Numbered from the stretch's first letter, positions 1 to 8,133 are shown. The stretch is DNA of 64,000 bases from W1P20-047 sp051878795 (GCA_051878795.1 JBJEKU010000010.1:1-64000), one strand, 5' to 3'. Notes: generated by a model not told the origin, from the letters alone. Translations and numbers: made by a program.

Positions 1-47
1 AGGACGCATTCTGCCAGGCGTGCGATGAGTTCTTCCTTGGTTGCCAT
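1..47 (-). CDS. Corrinoid protein, N-terminal fragment (runs off window)
   Basis: Only the first 15 codons are present, reading MATKEELIARLAEC and onward from an ATG at 47 and leaving the window at base 1. An AAAGGA ribosome-binding site lies eight bases upstream. The short helical start resembles the N-terminal cap of small B12-binding (MtbC/MtaC-type) corrinoid proteins, which carry a methyl-cobamide between methyltransferases. The two genes upstream in the same orientation are methyltransferases of the family that works with such proteins, and a cobalamin riboswitch precedes them, so the call rests on context as much as on sequence. The neighbouring contig is needed for proof. Confidence 0.5.
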   Translation of the reverse strand, partial: MATKEELIARLAECV

Positions 48-100
48 TTCGGTTTCCTTTCTAAAAGCCGGTCAGCTTCGCTCTTTTTTCGGTTTCGGGC

Positions 101-1171
101 TTATTCCCAGGTGGAAGGGTCGATGGGCAGCTTGCCGTACTTGCGGGCTGCCGCCATGAAGGCATCCATGTTCTCCAGGGGTACGTTGACGTTCAGGTCG
201 CAGCCGGTTGCCAGGACGTAGCCGTGCTGTGCGTCGTAACCCTTGCGGATGGATTCCTTGACGGAGGCCTCGACCTCTGCGGGGGTGCCCAGAACCATGG
301 CGTCTACGGTGTCGACGTTGCCGACGATGGGCATGAAGGGCTCGACCTTGGCCTTGGCTTCTGCCAGGTCGACGCGGTTGTCGACGCTGATCATGTGGGG
401 CTGGCTTGCGATCATGTTCTCGATGATGGGCATGGAATTGCCGCAGATGTGGTAGCAGCACATACCGCCCTTGTCCTTGATGTTCTGGATGACCTCGGTC
501 ATGTAGGGCTCGATGAACTCATGGAAGGTCTTAGCGGGAACGATGGAGCCGGAGCCGATGGGCTCGCAGAGCAGCATCATGGCGCCTTCCTTGATGTATT
601 CGTTGTGTACCTGCTTGATAAGGTCGGTGCACCTGCGCATCATTCCCTTTACGACGTCGGGGTTCTTGCGGCAGGCCTTCAGGAGCTTTTCGGTACCCAT
701 GATGCTGGCGATTGCAGTGAAGGGCATGCCAGCAAGCAGGCCGGTGGGAACCTCGTCGCCGGCTTCGGAGATGCAGCGGCGGACGGCGTCCAGGTGCAGC
801 TTGAAGATCTCGCTGTTCTGGGGCTCGATCTTTTCCCAGGGCAGGTTCTCCCAGTCGTTGATGTCCTTCAGAACCCAGTCGGTGATGTGGGGAACCGCAT
901 CTTCGGGGTCGGCAACGACGGATCCCAGTTCGATGCCGAAGGTGTGCAGGCCGTATTCAACGATCAGCAGGTCGTTGCCCCAGCGCTTGTAGCTCTCGAT
1001 CTGGCAGAATGCCTCGTTCTCACCGGAGGAGCGCTTCTGCTTGTGGGTCATGCCCGCTGCCTTGCCGGACATGGACATGACGAAGGGCATGGCGAGCAGG
1101 CGGTCCATCTCGCCACCGGTCAGAAAGCCGTTGAGTCGCTCAAGCGGTGTCATCTGGTCGTCTTTGTGCAT
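101..1171 (-). CDS. Uroporphyrinogen decarboxylase-fold methylcobamide methyltransferase (MtaA/MtbA-like)
   Basis: A 356-residue protein of the URO-D superfamily, in the branch that moves methyl groups between a corrinoid protein and a thiol or folate acceptor rather than decarboxylating porphyrins. The zinc-type ligand motif of MtaA/MtbA/CmuA proteins is visible: HICG at residues 241-244 and a later cysteine, C324, in GCDLNVNVPLEN. The family is normally 330-360 residues, so this one is full length. The ATG has an upstream AAAGGA. It lies 177 bases downstream of a second URO-D gene and 53 bases upstream of a corrinoid protein, so the three probably form one operon under the cobalamin riboswitch at 2380-2507. 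The methyl donor and acceptor cannot be read from sequence. Confidence 0.85.
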   Translation of the reverse strand: MHKDDQMTPLERLNGFLTGGEMDRLLAMPFVMSMSGKAAGMTHKQKRSSGENEAFCQIESYKRWGNDLLIVEYGLHTFGIELGSVVADPEDAVPHITDWVLKDINDWENLPWEKIEPQNSEIFKLHLDAVRRCISEAGDEVPTGLLAGMPFTAIASIMGTEKLLKACRKNPDVVKGMMRRCTDLIKQVHNEYIKEGAMMLLCEPIGSGSIVPAKTFHEFIEPYMTEVIQNIKDKGGMCCYHICGNSMPIIENMIASQPHMISVDNRVDLAEAKAKVEPFMPIVGNVDTVDAMVLGTPAEVEASVKESIRKGYDAQHGYVLATGCDLNVNVPLENMDAFMAAARKYGKLPIDPSTWE

Positions 1172-1348
1172 GGTTCTATCCTTTCTTTTTTCAGCGCATG
1201 GGCTGGCTGCCTTTTGCGAGCCCCCGATTCTGCCGATGCGCCGGTAAACGGAAAATGGGATGCGAAAAGCAAAGGGGTGCCGGTTCGCACTCCGTGCCTG
1301 GGCGGAGGAATCCCTCGCCCTATGCCTGTCCCGCAGGTGCGATTGCCC

Positions 1349-2215
1349 CTAGATCAGGACGACTTCCTTGAAGATGGAATTGTTCAGGGTGAAGTTGATG
1401 TTCTTATAGCAGGTCATGCCCGCAAGCTTGACCTTGCCGAGAAGCTCGATGCAGGCCTCGCCATAGCGCATGGGCCGGCTGACTGGGACGTTGCACAGCT
1501 GGGCTTTATCGGTTCCCAAGAGCGCGAAGGTGGTTTTGGGGCAGAGCATGACCATGCAGGTGTCATCGGAAAGCGTTTGGATCCTCTTCACGAAGTCGTA
1601 GGTGAAGAAATCGACGATATCCTCTGCCATGTTGGGGCCGACGATGTTGACCCCGCCCACCACGTCGGCATAGGAAATGAACTGGGCGCCGTGCGCCTTC
1701 GCCTGCTCCATGAAGCGGAAGGATTGCTCTCCCAGCTTATCGAAAACGGCCTTGGCGGTTTCCTTGTCGCGATGGAGGGTTTTGAAGATGTACTTCGGGT
1801 CGATAAGCGAATTCATAACGGTGATGGGGCCGCAGGCTTCGACCACGACATGCTCGCCCTCATCGGAAAGGATCTTGCAGGCTTCGAGCACCTTGGCGAT
1901 ACGTCCCTTGGTGAAGTCGATGTCGGGAAGGTCCAGGATGTCGGACATGGACTGGGTGATATAGCCGCCGCAGCGCGGGCCGGCGTTCTCGTCGCCCAGG
2001 TTCACGATGCCGCCCAATGCTTCCGCTTCGACGGTGTGGCAGAAGGGGAGGGTGCAGAACGGCGCGTTCTCGTATTCTTTGAGCGCCTTGGACAGATTCG
2101 CCATCATCCGGGCATCGTTGTGCACTTCTGGGAAGGTGACGTTGGCGGATGCAACGGCTTCGGCATTGATGCCGCTCGCATTATCATATGTGCAATGGAA
2201 ATCTTTGATTGCCAT
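1349..2215 (-). CDS. Uroporphyrinogen decarboxylase-family protein, short divergent paralogue
   Basis: A 288-residue URO-D-fold protein, about 70 residues shorter than its neighbour at 101-1171. It keeps recognisable barrel segments such as EACGPITVMNSLIDPKYIF and a glycine-rich SYADVVGG stretch. The strand that carries the HxC metal motif in MtaA/MtbA-type enzymes reads MLCPKTTFALLG here, so the histidine ligand is missing, although cysteines remain (LCPKT, MTCYKN). It is the first gene after the cobalamin riboswitch, with GTAAGGGGAAGCC before the ATG. It may be the other half of a methyltransferase pair, or a methyltransferase with a different acceptor. The family assignment is good; the specific reaction is unknown. 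Confidence 0.75.
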   Translation of the reverse strand: MAIKDFHCTYDNASGINAEAVASANVTFPEVHNDARMMANLSKALKEYENAPFCTLPFCHTVEAEALGGIVNLGDENAGPRCGGYITQSMSDILDLPDIDFTKGRIAKVLEACKILSDEGEHVVVEACGPITVMNSLIDPKYIFKTLHRDKETAKAVFDKLGEQSFRFMEQAKAHGAQFISYADVVGGVNIVGPNMAEDIVDFFTYDFVKRIQTLSDDTCMVMLCPKTTFALLGTDKAQLCNVPVSRPMRYGEACIELLGKVKLAGMTCYKNINFTLNNSIFKEVVLI

Positions 2216-2379
2216 GGCTTCCCCTTACAACAGAACACAACCCGACAGCCGTTGGTAAGCGGCTGCATCAAAACAAGCATGCGCATATCTGCGATGCCAT
2301 TGTCGCCCGATTCGCATAAATCACGATCGGGTATGCGGTGTGTCATGTTCTCCGGGGTTCACAGAGAATATGGCGGTTT

Positions 2380-2507
2380 CAGGCAGGCAAGGCATTCTGA
2401 CTGAGGACCGTTTCTCTTTCGGCCCATCACAGCGATGTCCCTCGTCCGGGAGTTCAACCCGAGTTTCCCTTGCTCACGCACTTGAGATTTGAAAGCGCGC
2501 CTGTCTG
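2380..2507 (-). promoter_or_regulatory. Cobalamin riboswitch (short form)
   Basis: Read on the minus strand, this stretch carries the cobalamin-riboswitch landmarks in order. A P1 strand (CAGACAGGC) comes first, then AAGGGAA, the hairpin CGGG-TTGAACT-CCCG matching the GGTGAAATCC element, the conserved ACATCGCTGTGATG block, and a GGGCCG/CGGTCC hairpin. A B12 box follows, AGTCAGAATGCC ending in GCCTGCC, and then the closing P1 strand GCCTGCCTG, which pairs 8 of 9 bases with the 5' strand. At about 128 bases it is shorter than the classic 200-base form. It lies between a promoter (2532-2560) and the URO-D/corrinoid operon. Between it and the start codon is a CAGCCG/CGGCTG hairpin close to the ribosome-binding site, so control could be translational. 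Confidence 0.85.
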
Positions 2508-2531
2508 GTTTTCAAATCGAAAACGTCCTTC

Positions 2532-2560
2532 AATCTAAGGGGAAAAGGCGATTAAGGCAA
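2532..2560 (-). promoter_or_regulatory. Promoter of the cobalamin-riboswitch operon
   Basis: On the minus strand, TTGCCT (2555-2560), a 17-base spacer and TAGATT (2532-2537) make a sigma-70-type promoter. The predicted start, near 2524, is about 17 bases before the first P1 strand of the riboswitch, the placement expected for a leader that begins with the aptamer. Confidence 0.6.
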
Positions 2561-2738
2561 GCGGGGGACCGACGAATGGTTGGTCGAACATAAAATAATC
2601 ATGACTAGTAAATAATGATGGCTATTAGGAAAACCTATATTGCCCGCTTCTCGCGTTTCCTGTCGGACTTTCTTGATATTATGTAACGACTATTGCCCGT
2701 TAGGGTTCAATCCATCTTGTTCTGAAAGGATGATAATC

Positions 2739-3032
2739 ATGGGACGCAAGGCAGAAGAGGCTTTGGAACTCACCTTTGATGATCTTTACACTTACCTGCG
2801 CGCAAACCATTCCGTATTCATGCAGGTCGGCGAGGCCACTTATTACATCACCGACGTCAACGACCACGACTGGCGCGCCCAGGATGTGAACCAGCTCAAC
2901 GAAAAGGGCCATTTCACCGACTGCAGTGAACTGGTATACATCCTGAACGACTTCCTGGCTCTGCCTTTCATCGACGGAAAGAGCATCAAGGACGTTTTCG
3001 ACGAGGCAACCTTCTACGCTTCCGTAAAGTAG
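2739..3032 (+). CDS. Small conserved-looking protein at head of metF-metH operon
   Basis: A 97-residue soluble protein beginning MGRKAEEALELTFDDLYTYL. The ATG at 2739 is chosen because AAAGGA ends 8 bases before it; an in-frame ATG at 2730 would sit directly on that site. There are no membrane segments, no signal peptide and only ordinary acidic composition. It contains a hydrophobic strand pattern (SVFMQVGEATYYITDV) followed by helices, perhaps a small alpha/beta fold. It lies 39 bases upstream of metF in the same orientation, so a role in one-carbon metabolism or its control is possible, but I do not recognise the family. Confidence 0.7.
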   Translation: MGRKAEEALELTFDDLYTYLRANHSVFMQVGEATYYITDVNDHDWRAQDVNQLNEKGHFTDCSELVYILNDFLALPFIDGKSIKDVFDEATFYASVK

Positions 3033-3071
3033 GGCTGTCCTAGAAGCGATTTGAAACGGATTGGTTCGCAA

Positions 3072-3920
3072 ATGAGAGTTGACGAGATTTTCAAAACTTG
3101 CGAGCAGCCGATCTCATTCGAGATGTTCCCTCCGAAAGGGGAGCTCAGCCTGGATGTCGCCCGCGAGGTGTGCACCGGCTTCTCCGAGCTTGCCCCTGAC
3201 TTCGTAAGCGTGACCTGCTCCGCTGGAGGAAGCGGGAACTCCGGAAAGACCACCGAAATCGCCGCGATGATCCGCGGCGATTTCTCTGTTCCCTCGGTTG
3301 CTCATCTTACCTGCCAGGGCCTGACTGCCCGGGGTTTAGCGCAGAAGGCCGAGCAGATGCGCGCTGCGGGAATAGAGAATATCCTCGCTTTGCGTGGCGA
3401 CATCGTGCCGGGCATCGAGCCCGGGGATTACTCTTTCGCGAAGGATATCATCCCTGCGTTGGTGGACGAGGGCTTCTGCGTGGGTGCGGCAGCGTATCCC
3501 GAGGGCCATATCGACTGCCTGGACTTCAAAGAGAGCCTGGTCCATCTGAAGCAGAAGCAGGATGCGGGTGCGTCGTTTTTCGTGACCCAGTTGTTCTTCG
3601 AGAACGAATGCTTCTACCGCTTCAGGGATGAGGCGGAGAAAGCGGGCATCACCATCCCCATTACCTGCGGTATCATGCCCTTCTTGGGCAAGGCCCAGGT
3701 TTCCAGGATGATCTTCATGTGCGGGGCGTCTTTGCCTTCGCCCATCATCAAGCTGCTTGCCAGGTACGAGGACGATCCCGCCTCGCTTCGCCAGGCGGGT
3801 ATCGAGTATGCCTGCGGCCAGCTGGAAGATCTGAAGGAAAACGGTGCGGATGGCCTGCATGTCTACACCATGAATTCGCAGGATATCGCGTCTGCGGCGA
3901 TGGACGTCCTGCGCAAGTAG
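3072..3920 (+). CDS. metF: Methylenetetrahydrofolate reductase
   Basis: A 282-residue FAD-dependent TIM-barrel enzyme that reduces 5,10-methylene-THF to 5-methyl-THF. The family start, ISFEMFPPKGE (catalytic-region glutamate in FEMFPPK), is clear. It is followed by SVTCSAGGSG, HLTCQGLT, ILALRGD and the FFVTQLFFENECFYRF segment of the folate site. The length fits bacterial MetF (about 290). The start is taken as ATG 3072 (MRVDEIFK); an in-frame TTG at 3051 would add seven residues and cannot be excluded, as neither has a strong ribosome-binding site. It feeds methyl-THF to the MetH encoded two genes downstream, and the spacing (6 bases to the next gene) implies a single transcript. Confidence 0.93.
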   Translation: MRVDEIFKTCEQPISFEMFPPKGELSLDVAREVCTGFSELAPDFVSVTCSAGGSGNSGKTTEIAAMIRGDFSVPSVAHLTCQGLTARGLAQKAEQMRAAGIENILALRGDIVPGIEPGDYSFAKDIIPALVDEGFCVGAAAYPEGHIDCLDFKESLVHLKQKQDAGASFFVTQLFFENECFYRFRDEAEKAGITIPITCGIMPFLGKAQVSRMIFMCGASLPSPIIKLLARYEDDPASLRQAGIEYACGQLEDLKENGADGLHVYTMNSQDIASAAMDVLRK

Positions 3921-3926
3921 GTCGCC

Positions 3927-4628
3927 GTGATAGACGATGCCAGAAGGGCGGAGATCCTCCGCTACTTGGGGTTTTCGGGGCATACCCTGCAAGAACCCCT
4001 CAAATCCCGCATCGACTGCGTGATCGAATCCTGCATACATGAAAGGAAGCCCTATGGCATCTATGCGGTGTATCCCGTTTCCATCGAGGAGGGTGGCGAC
4101 GGACCCGCGGTGATAGTCGGCGGCACCACGCTGGTCTTCCATGGGGAAAGCATCGTCGAGTACATGCGCGGAGCCTCGCATTGCGCGCTCATGGCGGTAA
4201 CCCTGGGCCTTGAAAGCGAACGGCGGTTGCGCAGCCTTGCGGCAACGAGCCTGACCGACGAGGCGGTGTATTCGTGCGTTTGCTCTGACTTGGTGGAATG
4301 CGGGGCCGATAGGCTGGAAGCCCAGGTGGTAGCGTACGCTCGCGAGCATGGCCTGTTCGCCAAGGAGCGCTATTGTCCCGGGTTCGGCGACTTCTCCCTG
4401 GATGTGCAGGCTGACTTCGTCAGGGTGCTGGGGGCCGACAAGCATCTGGGGATATACGTCACGCCTGCGGGCTTTCTTGTCCCCTCGAAATCGATGACCG
4501 CCGTCGTGGGACTGTTCGGGGATGTGCCTGGAAAGGCGCAGCTGGGGTGCGCCCATTGCGCCTGCCGCGATTACTGCCTGATCAGGGAATCCGGGACCGT
4601 CTGCTATCGAAGGTCCCTCGGCTTATAA
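3927..4628 (+). CDS. Free-standing methionine synthase activation (AdoMet-binding) domain protein
   Basis: A 233-residue protein equivalent to the C-terminal reactivation domain of MetH, encoded separately. The diagnostic segment is RYCPGFGDFSLDVQ, then LGIYVTPAGFLVPSKSMTAV, corresponding to the RxxPGYGD...Q and PxKSxxxxxG pattern that binds AdoMet in MetH. The family's role is to let reduced inactive cob(II)alamin be remethylated by AdoMet. The tail carries a cysteine cluster, CAHCACRDYC followed by a further C, absent from E. coli MetH, which could bind metal. It starts with GTG 6 bases after metF and ends 68 bases before a metH gene that lacks this domain, so the pair together rebuild the four-part enzyme. 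Confidence 0.87.
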   Translation: MIDDARRAEILRYLGFSGHTLQEPLKSRIDCVIESCIHERKPYGIYAVYPVSIEEGGDGPAVIVGGTTLVFHGESIVEYMRGASHCALMAVTLGLESERRLRSLAATSLTDEAVYSCVCSDLVECGADRLEAQVVAYAREHGLFAKERYCPGFGDFSLDVQADFVRVLGADKHLGIYVTPAGFLVPSKSMTAVVGLFGDVPGKAQLGCAHCACRDYCLIRESGTVCYRRSLGL

Positions 4629-4696
4629 GATCGCGGTCCCTGGGCGGGGGCTTTCCGAGTTGTCCCGGAAGGCGATTGGAAGAGAAAGGTTGCTCC

Positions 4697-7183
4697 ATGC
4701 GAGTGAAGGATCGCTATCTTCAGCAGGTGCTTGACGGCCAGGCATATCTGCTGTTCGACGGTGCTATGGGAACGATGATGCAGGCGGCAGGCCTGCTTGC
4801 CGGAGAGCTTCCGGAGCTGTTGAATATGACCGCATCCCAGAAGATCACCCAGATCCATAGGGCATACGTCGAAGCCGGCAGCCAGGTGGTCACCACCAAC
4901 ACCTTCGGGGCGAATTCCCTGAAGCTCGGCGATGCTGCGAGCGTCGACGAGGTGTTCGCGGCTGCAGTGAAGTGCGCGCGCGAATCCGGTGCGCGCTATG
5001 TTGCCGCAGATGTGGGTCCGACGGGTGCCCTGCTGGCACCGTTGGGAACCATGGATTTCGAGGAAGCCTACGATCTGTTCGCGGAACAGGCCCGTGCCAT
5101 CCAGGCTTCCGGCGCCGATTTGGTGATCATCGAGACCATGGCCGACCTGCTCGAAGCGAAGGCTGCGGTTCTGGCGATTCGCGAGAACTGCGATCTGCCC
5201 GTGTTCGCCACCATGACTTTCGGCGAAGATGGCAGGACCTTTCTGGGAACCACCCCCGAGGTTGCGGCCATCACGCTTTCCGCCTTGGGAGTGCAGGCGC
5301 TGGGTATCAACTGCTCGCTCGGTCCCGATGCGCTTGCGGGGCTCGCCCGTCGCATGGCGCCGCTTTCCCGCGTGCCCTTGATGGTCCAGGCGAACGCCGG
5401 CCTTCCCCGCGTGGAAGATGGCGTGACCGTGTTCGATGTCTCTCCGGACGACTACGCGCAGGCGGCACGCGCCCTTTTGGACGCGGGAGTCACCGTGATC
5501 GGCGGATGCTGCGGTACAGATCCGGAATACATTTCCAGGTTGGCAGAGCTTGTGGACGGGCGCATTCCCGCTCCGTGCGCTTACGAGGCGGCCTTTGCGT
5601 TGTCCAGTTCCCAGCGTGCGCTCGTACTGGATGCCGGCAGCGCCCAGATCGCCGTCGTGGGAGAGCGAATCAACCCCACCGGCAAGCCCAAGCTGCAGGA
5701 AGCCCTGCGCTCCGGCAATATGGATTACCTGCTGAATGAAGCAATCGAGCAGCAGGAAAACGGAGCCGACCTGCTGGATGTGAATGTGGGCTTGCCCGAA
5801 ATCGACGAACCTGCCGTGATGGCGCAGGCGGTCGACTTGATCCAGGGCGTGTGCTCCTTGCCCTTGCAGGTTGATTCCGGCGATCCGCAGGCCATCGAGC
5901 GCGCCACCCGCCGCTACAGCGGCAAGGCGCTGGTGAACTCCGTGAGCGCCAAGCGCGAGGTCCTCGATGCGATCCTGCCCGTCGTGAAGCGCAATGGCTG
6001 CGCGGTGGTGGGCCTTACCCTGGACGAGCAGGGAATCCCGCCCACGGCGGACGAGCGCTTCGAGCTTGCGCGCCGTATCGTGCAGGCCGCCGAAGAATAC
6101 GGCATACCCCGCGAGGACGTGGTGATCGACTGCCTTGCCATGTCCGCTTCCACTAATCAGTCCCAGGTAACGGAGATCCTCCGCGCTATCAGCCGCGTGA
6201 AGCGGGAGTTGGGGGTGCGCACCATGCTGGGCGTGTCGAATATCAGCTTCGGTTTGCCTCAGCGCGACCTTCTGAACTCCACCTTCCTGGCAAGCGCTAT
6301 CGGAGCCGGTTTGGATTTGCCCATCATCAATCCCAAGTCGGAGCGGTACCGCGATGTGATTGCCGCTTCCCGCGTGCTGAACGGCCAGGACGAGGGGTCG
6401 GTGGGATTCATTGCCGGATACGCACAGTGGGAAGATCCCTATAAGGCTCCGGTCTTGGCGGCGGCTGCGCCTGTTTCGCAGGAAGCCGGCGCCGAAGACG
6501 ATGGGGAAGACGACGACTGCGACCTGCCCGAGAGCGTTTCGCGTGTTCCCGAAGATGGTGCCCAGGTGCGCCATCTGGTGCTGACCGGACGCAAGGCGCA
6601 GATGGAGGGGGAAACCAGGCGCCTGCTCGAGTCGCATGAACCGCTCGATTTGATCAACGGGTACTTCATCCCCATCCTCGACGAAGTGGGCGAGTTGTTC
6701 GAAAGCGGCGAGTTCTTCCTGCCCCAGCTCATGGCCTCGGCCGAGGCGGTGAAGGTGGGATTCGATATCGTGAAGGAGCTTGCCCCCGCCGCCGAAGGCG
6801 AGGGCAAGGGCCGCATCATCGTTGCGACCGTGAAAGGCGACATCCACGACATCGGCAAGAACATCGTGAAGATGCTGCTGGAAAACTACGGTTTCGACGT
6901 CATCGACCTGGGGCGCGATGTCGATCCCGAACGCGTTGTCCAGGCGGTTCGCGAGCATGACGTGCGTCTGGTCGGGCTTTCCGCGCTCATGACCACTACG
7001 GTGCGCGGCATGGAGGAAACCATCCAGGTCCTGCGCGAGCAGGCTCCCGAATGCTGCGTTATGGTGGGAGGCGCGGTTCTGAACGAGGAATACGCCAAAA
7101 TGATCGGCTCGGACTTCTACAGCCGCGATGCGGCGGGTGCTGCTACCATCGCACAGCGTTTCTTTGCAGGAGAGATCGGTTAG
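4697..7183 (+). CDS. metH: Cobalamin-dependent methionine synthase lacking its activation domain
   Basis: An 828-residue enzyme that transfers methyl from methyl-THF through cobalamin to homocysteine. Modules in order: homocysteine domain with DGAMGT near residue 21 and the zinc site C271-C272 in GGCCGTDPEYI; pterin domain from GERINPTGKPKLQEAL; helical cap; B12 domain with the base-off motif DIHDIGKNIV (axial His717) and the loops SALMTTT and MVGGAVLNEEY. E. coli MetH is about 1230 residues. The missing 400 correspond to the activation domain, encoded instead at 3927-4628. ATG 4697 is chosen for the GAAAGG eight bases upstream. An acidic linker (EDDGEDDDCDLP) precedes the cap domain. Confidence 0.96.
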   Translation: MRVKDRYLQQVLDGQAYLLFDGAMGTMMQAAGLLAGELPELLNMTASQKITQIHRAYVEAGSQVVTTNTFGANSLKLGDAASVDEVFAAAVKCARESGARYVAADVGPTGALLAPLGTMDFEEAYDLFAEQARAIQASGADLVIIETMADLLEAKAAVLAIRENCDLPVFATMTFGEDGRTFLGTTPEVAAITLSALGVQALGINCSLGPDALAGLARRMAPLSRVPLMVQANAGLPRVEDGVTVFDVSPDDYAQAARALLDAGVTVIGGCCGTDPEYISRLAELVDGRIPAPCAYEAAFALSSSQRALVLDAGSAQIAVVGERINPTGKPKLQEALRSGNMDYLLNEAIEQQENGADLLDVNVGLPEIDEPAVMAQAVDLIQGVCSLPLQVDSGDPQAIERATRRYSGKALVNSVSAKREVLDAILPVVKRNGCAVVGLTLDEQGIPPTADERFELARRIVQAAEEYGIPREDVVIDCLAMSASTNQSQVTEILRAISRVKRELGVRTMLGVSNISFGLPQRDLLNSTFLASAIGAGLDLPIINPKSERYRDVIAASRVLNGQDEGSVGFIAGYAQWEDPYKAPVLAAAAPVSQEAGAEDDGEDDDCDLPESVSRVPEDGAQVRHLVLTGRKAQMEGETRRLLESHEPLDLINGYFIPILDEVGELFESGEFFLPQLMASAEAVKVGFDIVKELAPAAEGEGKGRIIVATVKGDIHDIGKNIVKMLLENYGFDVIDLGRDVDPERVVQAVREHDVRLVGLSALMTTTVRGMEETIQVLREQAPECCVMVGGAVLNEEYAKMIGSDFYSRDAAGAATIAQRFFAGEIG

Positions 7184-7190
7184 CTCCGAT

Positions 7191-7219
7191 CGGCGACTTA
7201 ATGAAGCATTGAGTCGCCG
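7191..7219 (+). terminator. Long hairpin after metH (possible terminator)
   Basis: CGGCGACTTAATG and CATTGAGTCGCCG form a 13-pair stem with one G-T wobble and a three-base loop, beginning 8 bases after the metH stop. No U-tract follows, so it may stabilise the 3' end or need a factor for termination. The 166 bases from here to engB, which is convergent, show nothing else. Confidence 0.5.
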
Positions 7220-7385
7220 GATTATCGCCATGAAAATGCAAGAGGGGAGGGGTGGTGCCCCTCCCTTTCGCTTGCAGGATGTTTCTGATTTCCTCCGAGC
7301 CTTAGGATCCAGACGCCGTGCGGCTGCGCTTCGGGCTGAATGCGTTCTTGCGCCTTTTGCCGATGCACCAAGCCTGATGGCGGCC

Positions 7386-8048
7386 CTATTCGTCACCTTC
7401 CCCGGTGTCTGCGGACTTCTTCCCCTGGAAGACGGGATTGCCGGCGTCGCGCGCCTGTTTGACGGCATCTGCCAGGATGTGGCGCAGGTCTTCCACGCCG
7501 TCGCCCTTCAGCGATGAGCAGGACATGACGAAGGCGTCGCCGGCGTTGCTGAGCTGGCGGCACAGGTTGGGAATCTGGCGTTTCTGCTGGGCTCGGCTCA
7601 GCTTGTCGGACTTGGTGAAGACGATGATGAAGGGGATTTCGTGCTGCACCAGGTAATCGACCATCTGGATGTCGAGCTTGCTCACGTCGTGGCGGATGTC
7701 GATGAGCACCACCGTGAGGGCGAACCAGCGGTTCTGCTCGAAGTAGCCTTCGATGAGCTTGCTCCAGCGCGAACGGTCGTTGCCGCCTACCTTCGCATAT
7801 CCATAGCCCGGCAAGTCGATGAAATCCACCTGCTTGGATCCATCGGGGACCTTGAAGAAGTTGATGGTGGTGGTTTTGCCGGGGGTGGAGGAGACTTTCA
7901 CCAGGCCCTTGCGGTTGAAGATCTTGTTCATGATGGAGGACTTGCCCACATTGGACCTGCCGACGAAGGTGATTTCGGGGTTGAGGGATGTGGGGACCTG
8001 CTCGATGGTTCCGTAGGCGGCGGTGAAGCTCGCTTTGTTCAGGTTCAT
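7386..8048 (-). CDS. engB: Ribosome-biogenesis GTPase EngB/YihA
   Basis: A 220-residue GTPase of the TrmE-Era-EngA-EngB-Septin group, needed for late assembly of the large ribosomal subunit. All G motifs are intact: GRSNVGKSS (G1), TTTIN with the preceding STPGK (G2 region), DLPGYGYAKV (G3), TKSDK (G4) and SCSSLKGDG (G5). Length matches the family (195-225). The start ATG at 8048 is fixed by GGAGGACACT immediately upstream; an open frame continues further upstream but without support. It follows a tRNA-Ala gene whose terminator lies between them, so it probably has its own promoter. Confidence 0.95.
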   Translation of the reverse strand: MNLNKASFTAAYGTIEQVPTSLNPEITFVGRSNVGKSSIMNKIFNRKGLVKVSSTPGKTTTINFFKVPDGSKQVDFIDLPGYGYAKVGGNDRSRWSKLIEGYFEQNRWFALTVVLIDIRHDVSKLDIQMVDYLVQHEIPFIIVFTKSDKLSRAQQKRQIPNLCRQLSNAGDAFVMSCSSLKGDGVEDLRHILADAVKQARDAGNPVFQGKKSADTGEGDE

Positions 8049-8096
8049 AGTGTCCTCCGTTTTCGCGTCGGGCAGCATTGCGTGCATGGACTTATC

Positions 8097-8125
8097 ATGA
8101 AAAAGGCCGGCTTGAAAGCCGGCCT
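8097..8125 (-). terminator. Terminator of tRNA-Ala(GGC)
   Basis: On the minus strand, AAGGCCGGC, a six-base loop and GCCGGCCTT are followed by TTT. It begins 9 bases after the tRNA CCA end and is a standard rho-independent terminator. Confidence 0.85.
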
Positions 8126-8133
8126 TGGAAATT

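Noticed and set aside
224..2404. A 726-codon open frame on the plus strand across the methyltransferase genes
   Set aside because: It lies antisense to two clear URO-D genes, has no ribosome-binding site and a histidine/aspartate/glycine-skewed composition typical of the complement of GC-biased codons.
4604..7468. A 954-codon minus-strand open frame opposite metH
   Set aside because: The plus strand holds an unambiguous metH with all catalytic motifs; the minus frame has no recognisable domain and reads through the 3' hairpin into the metH region as a shadow.
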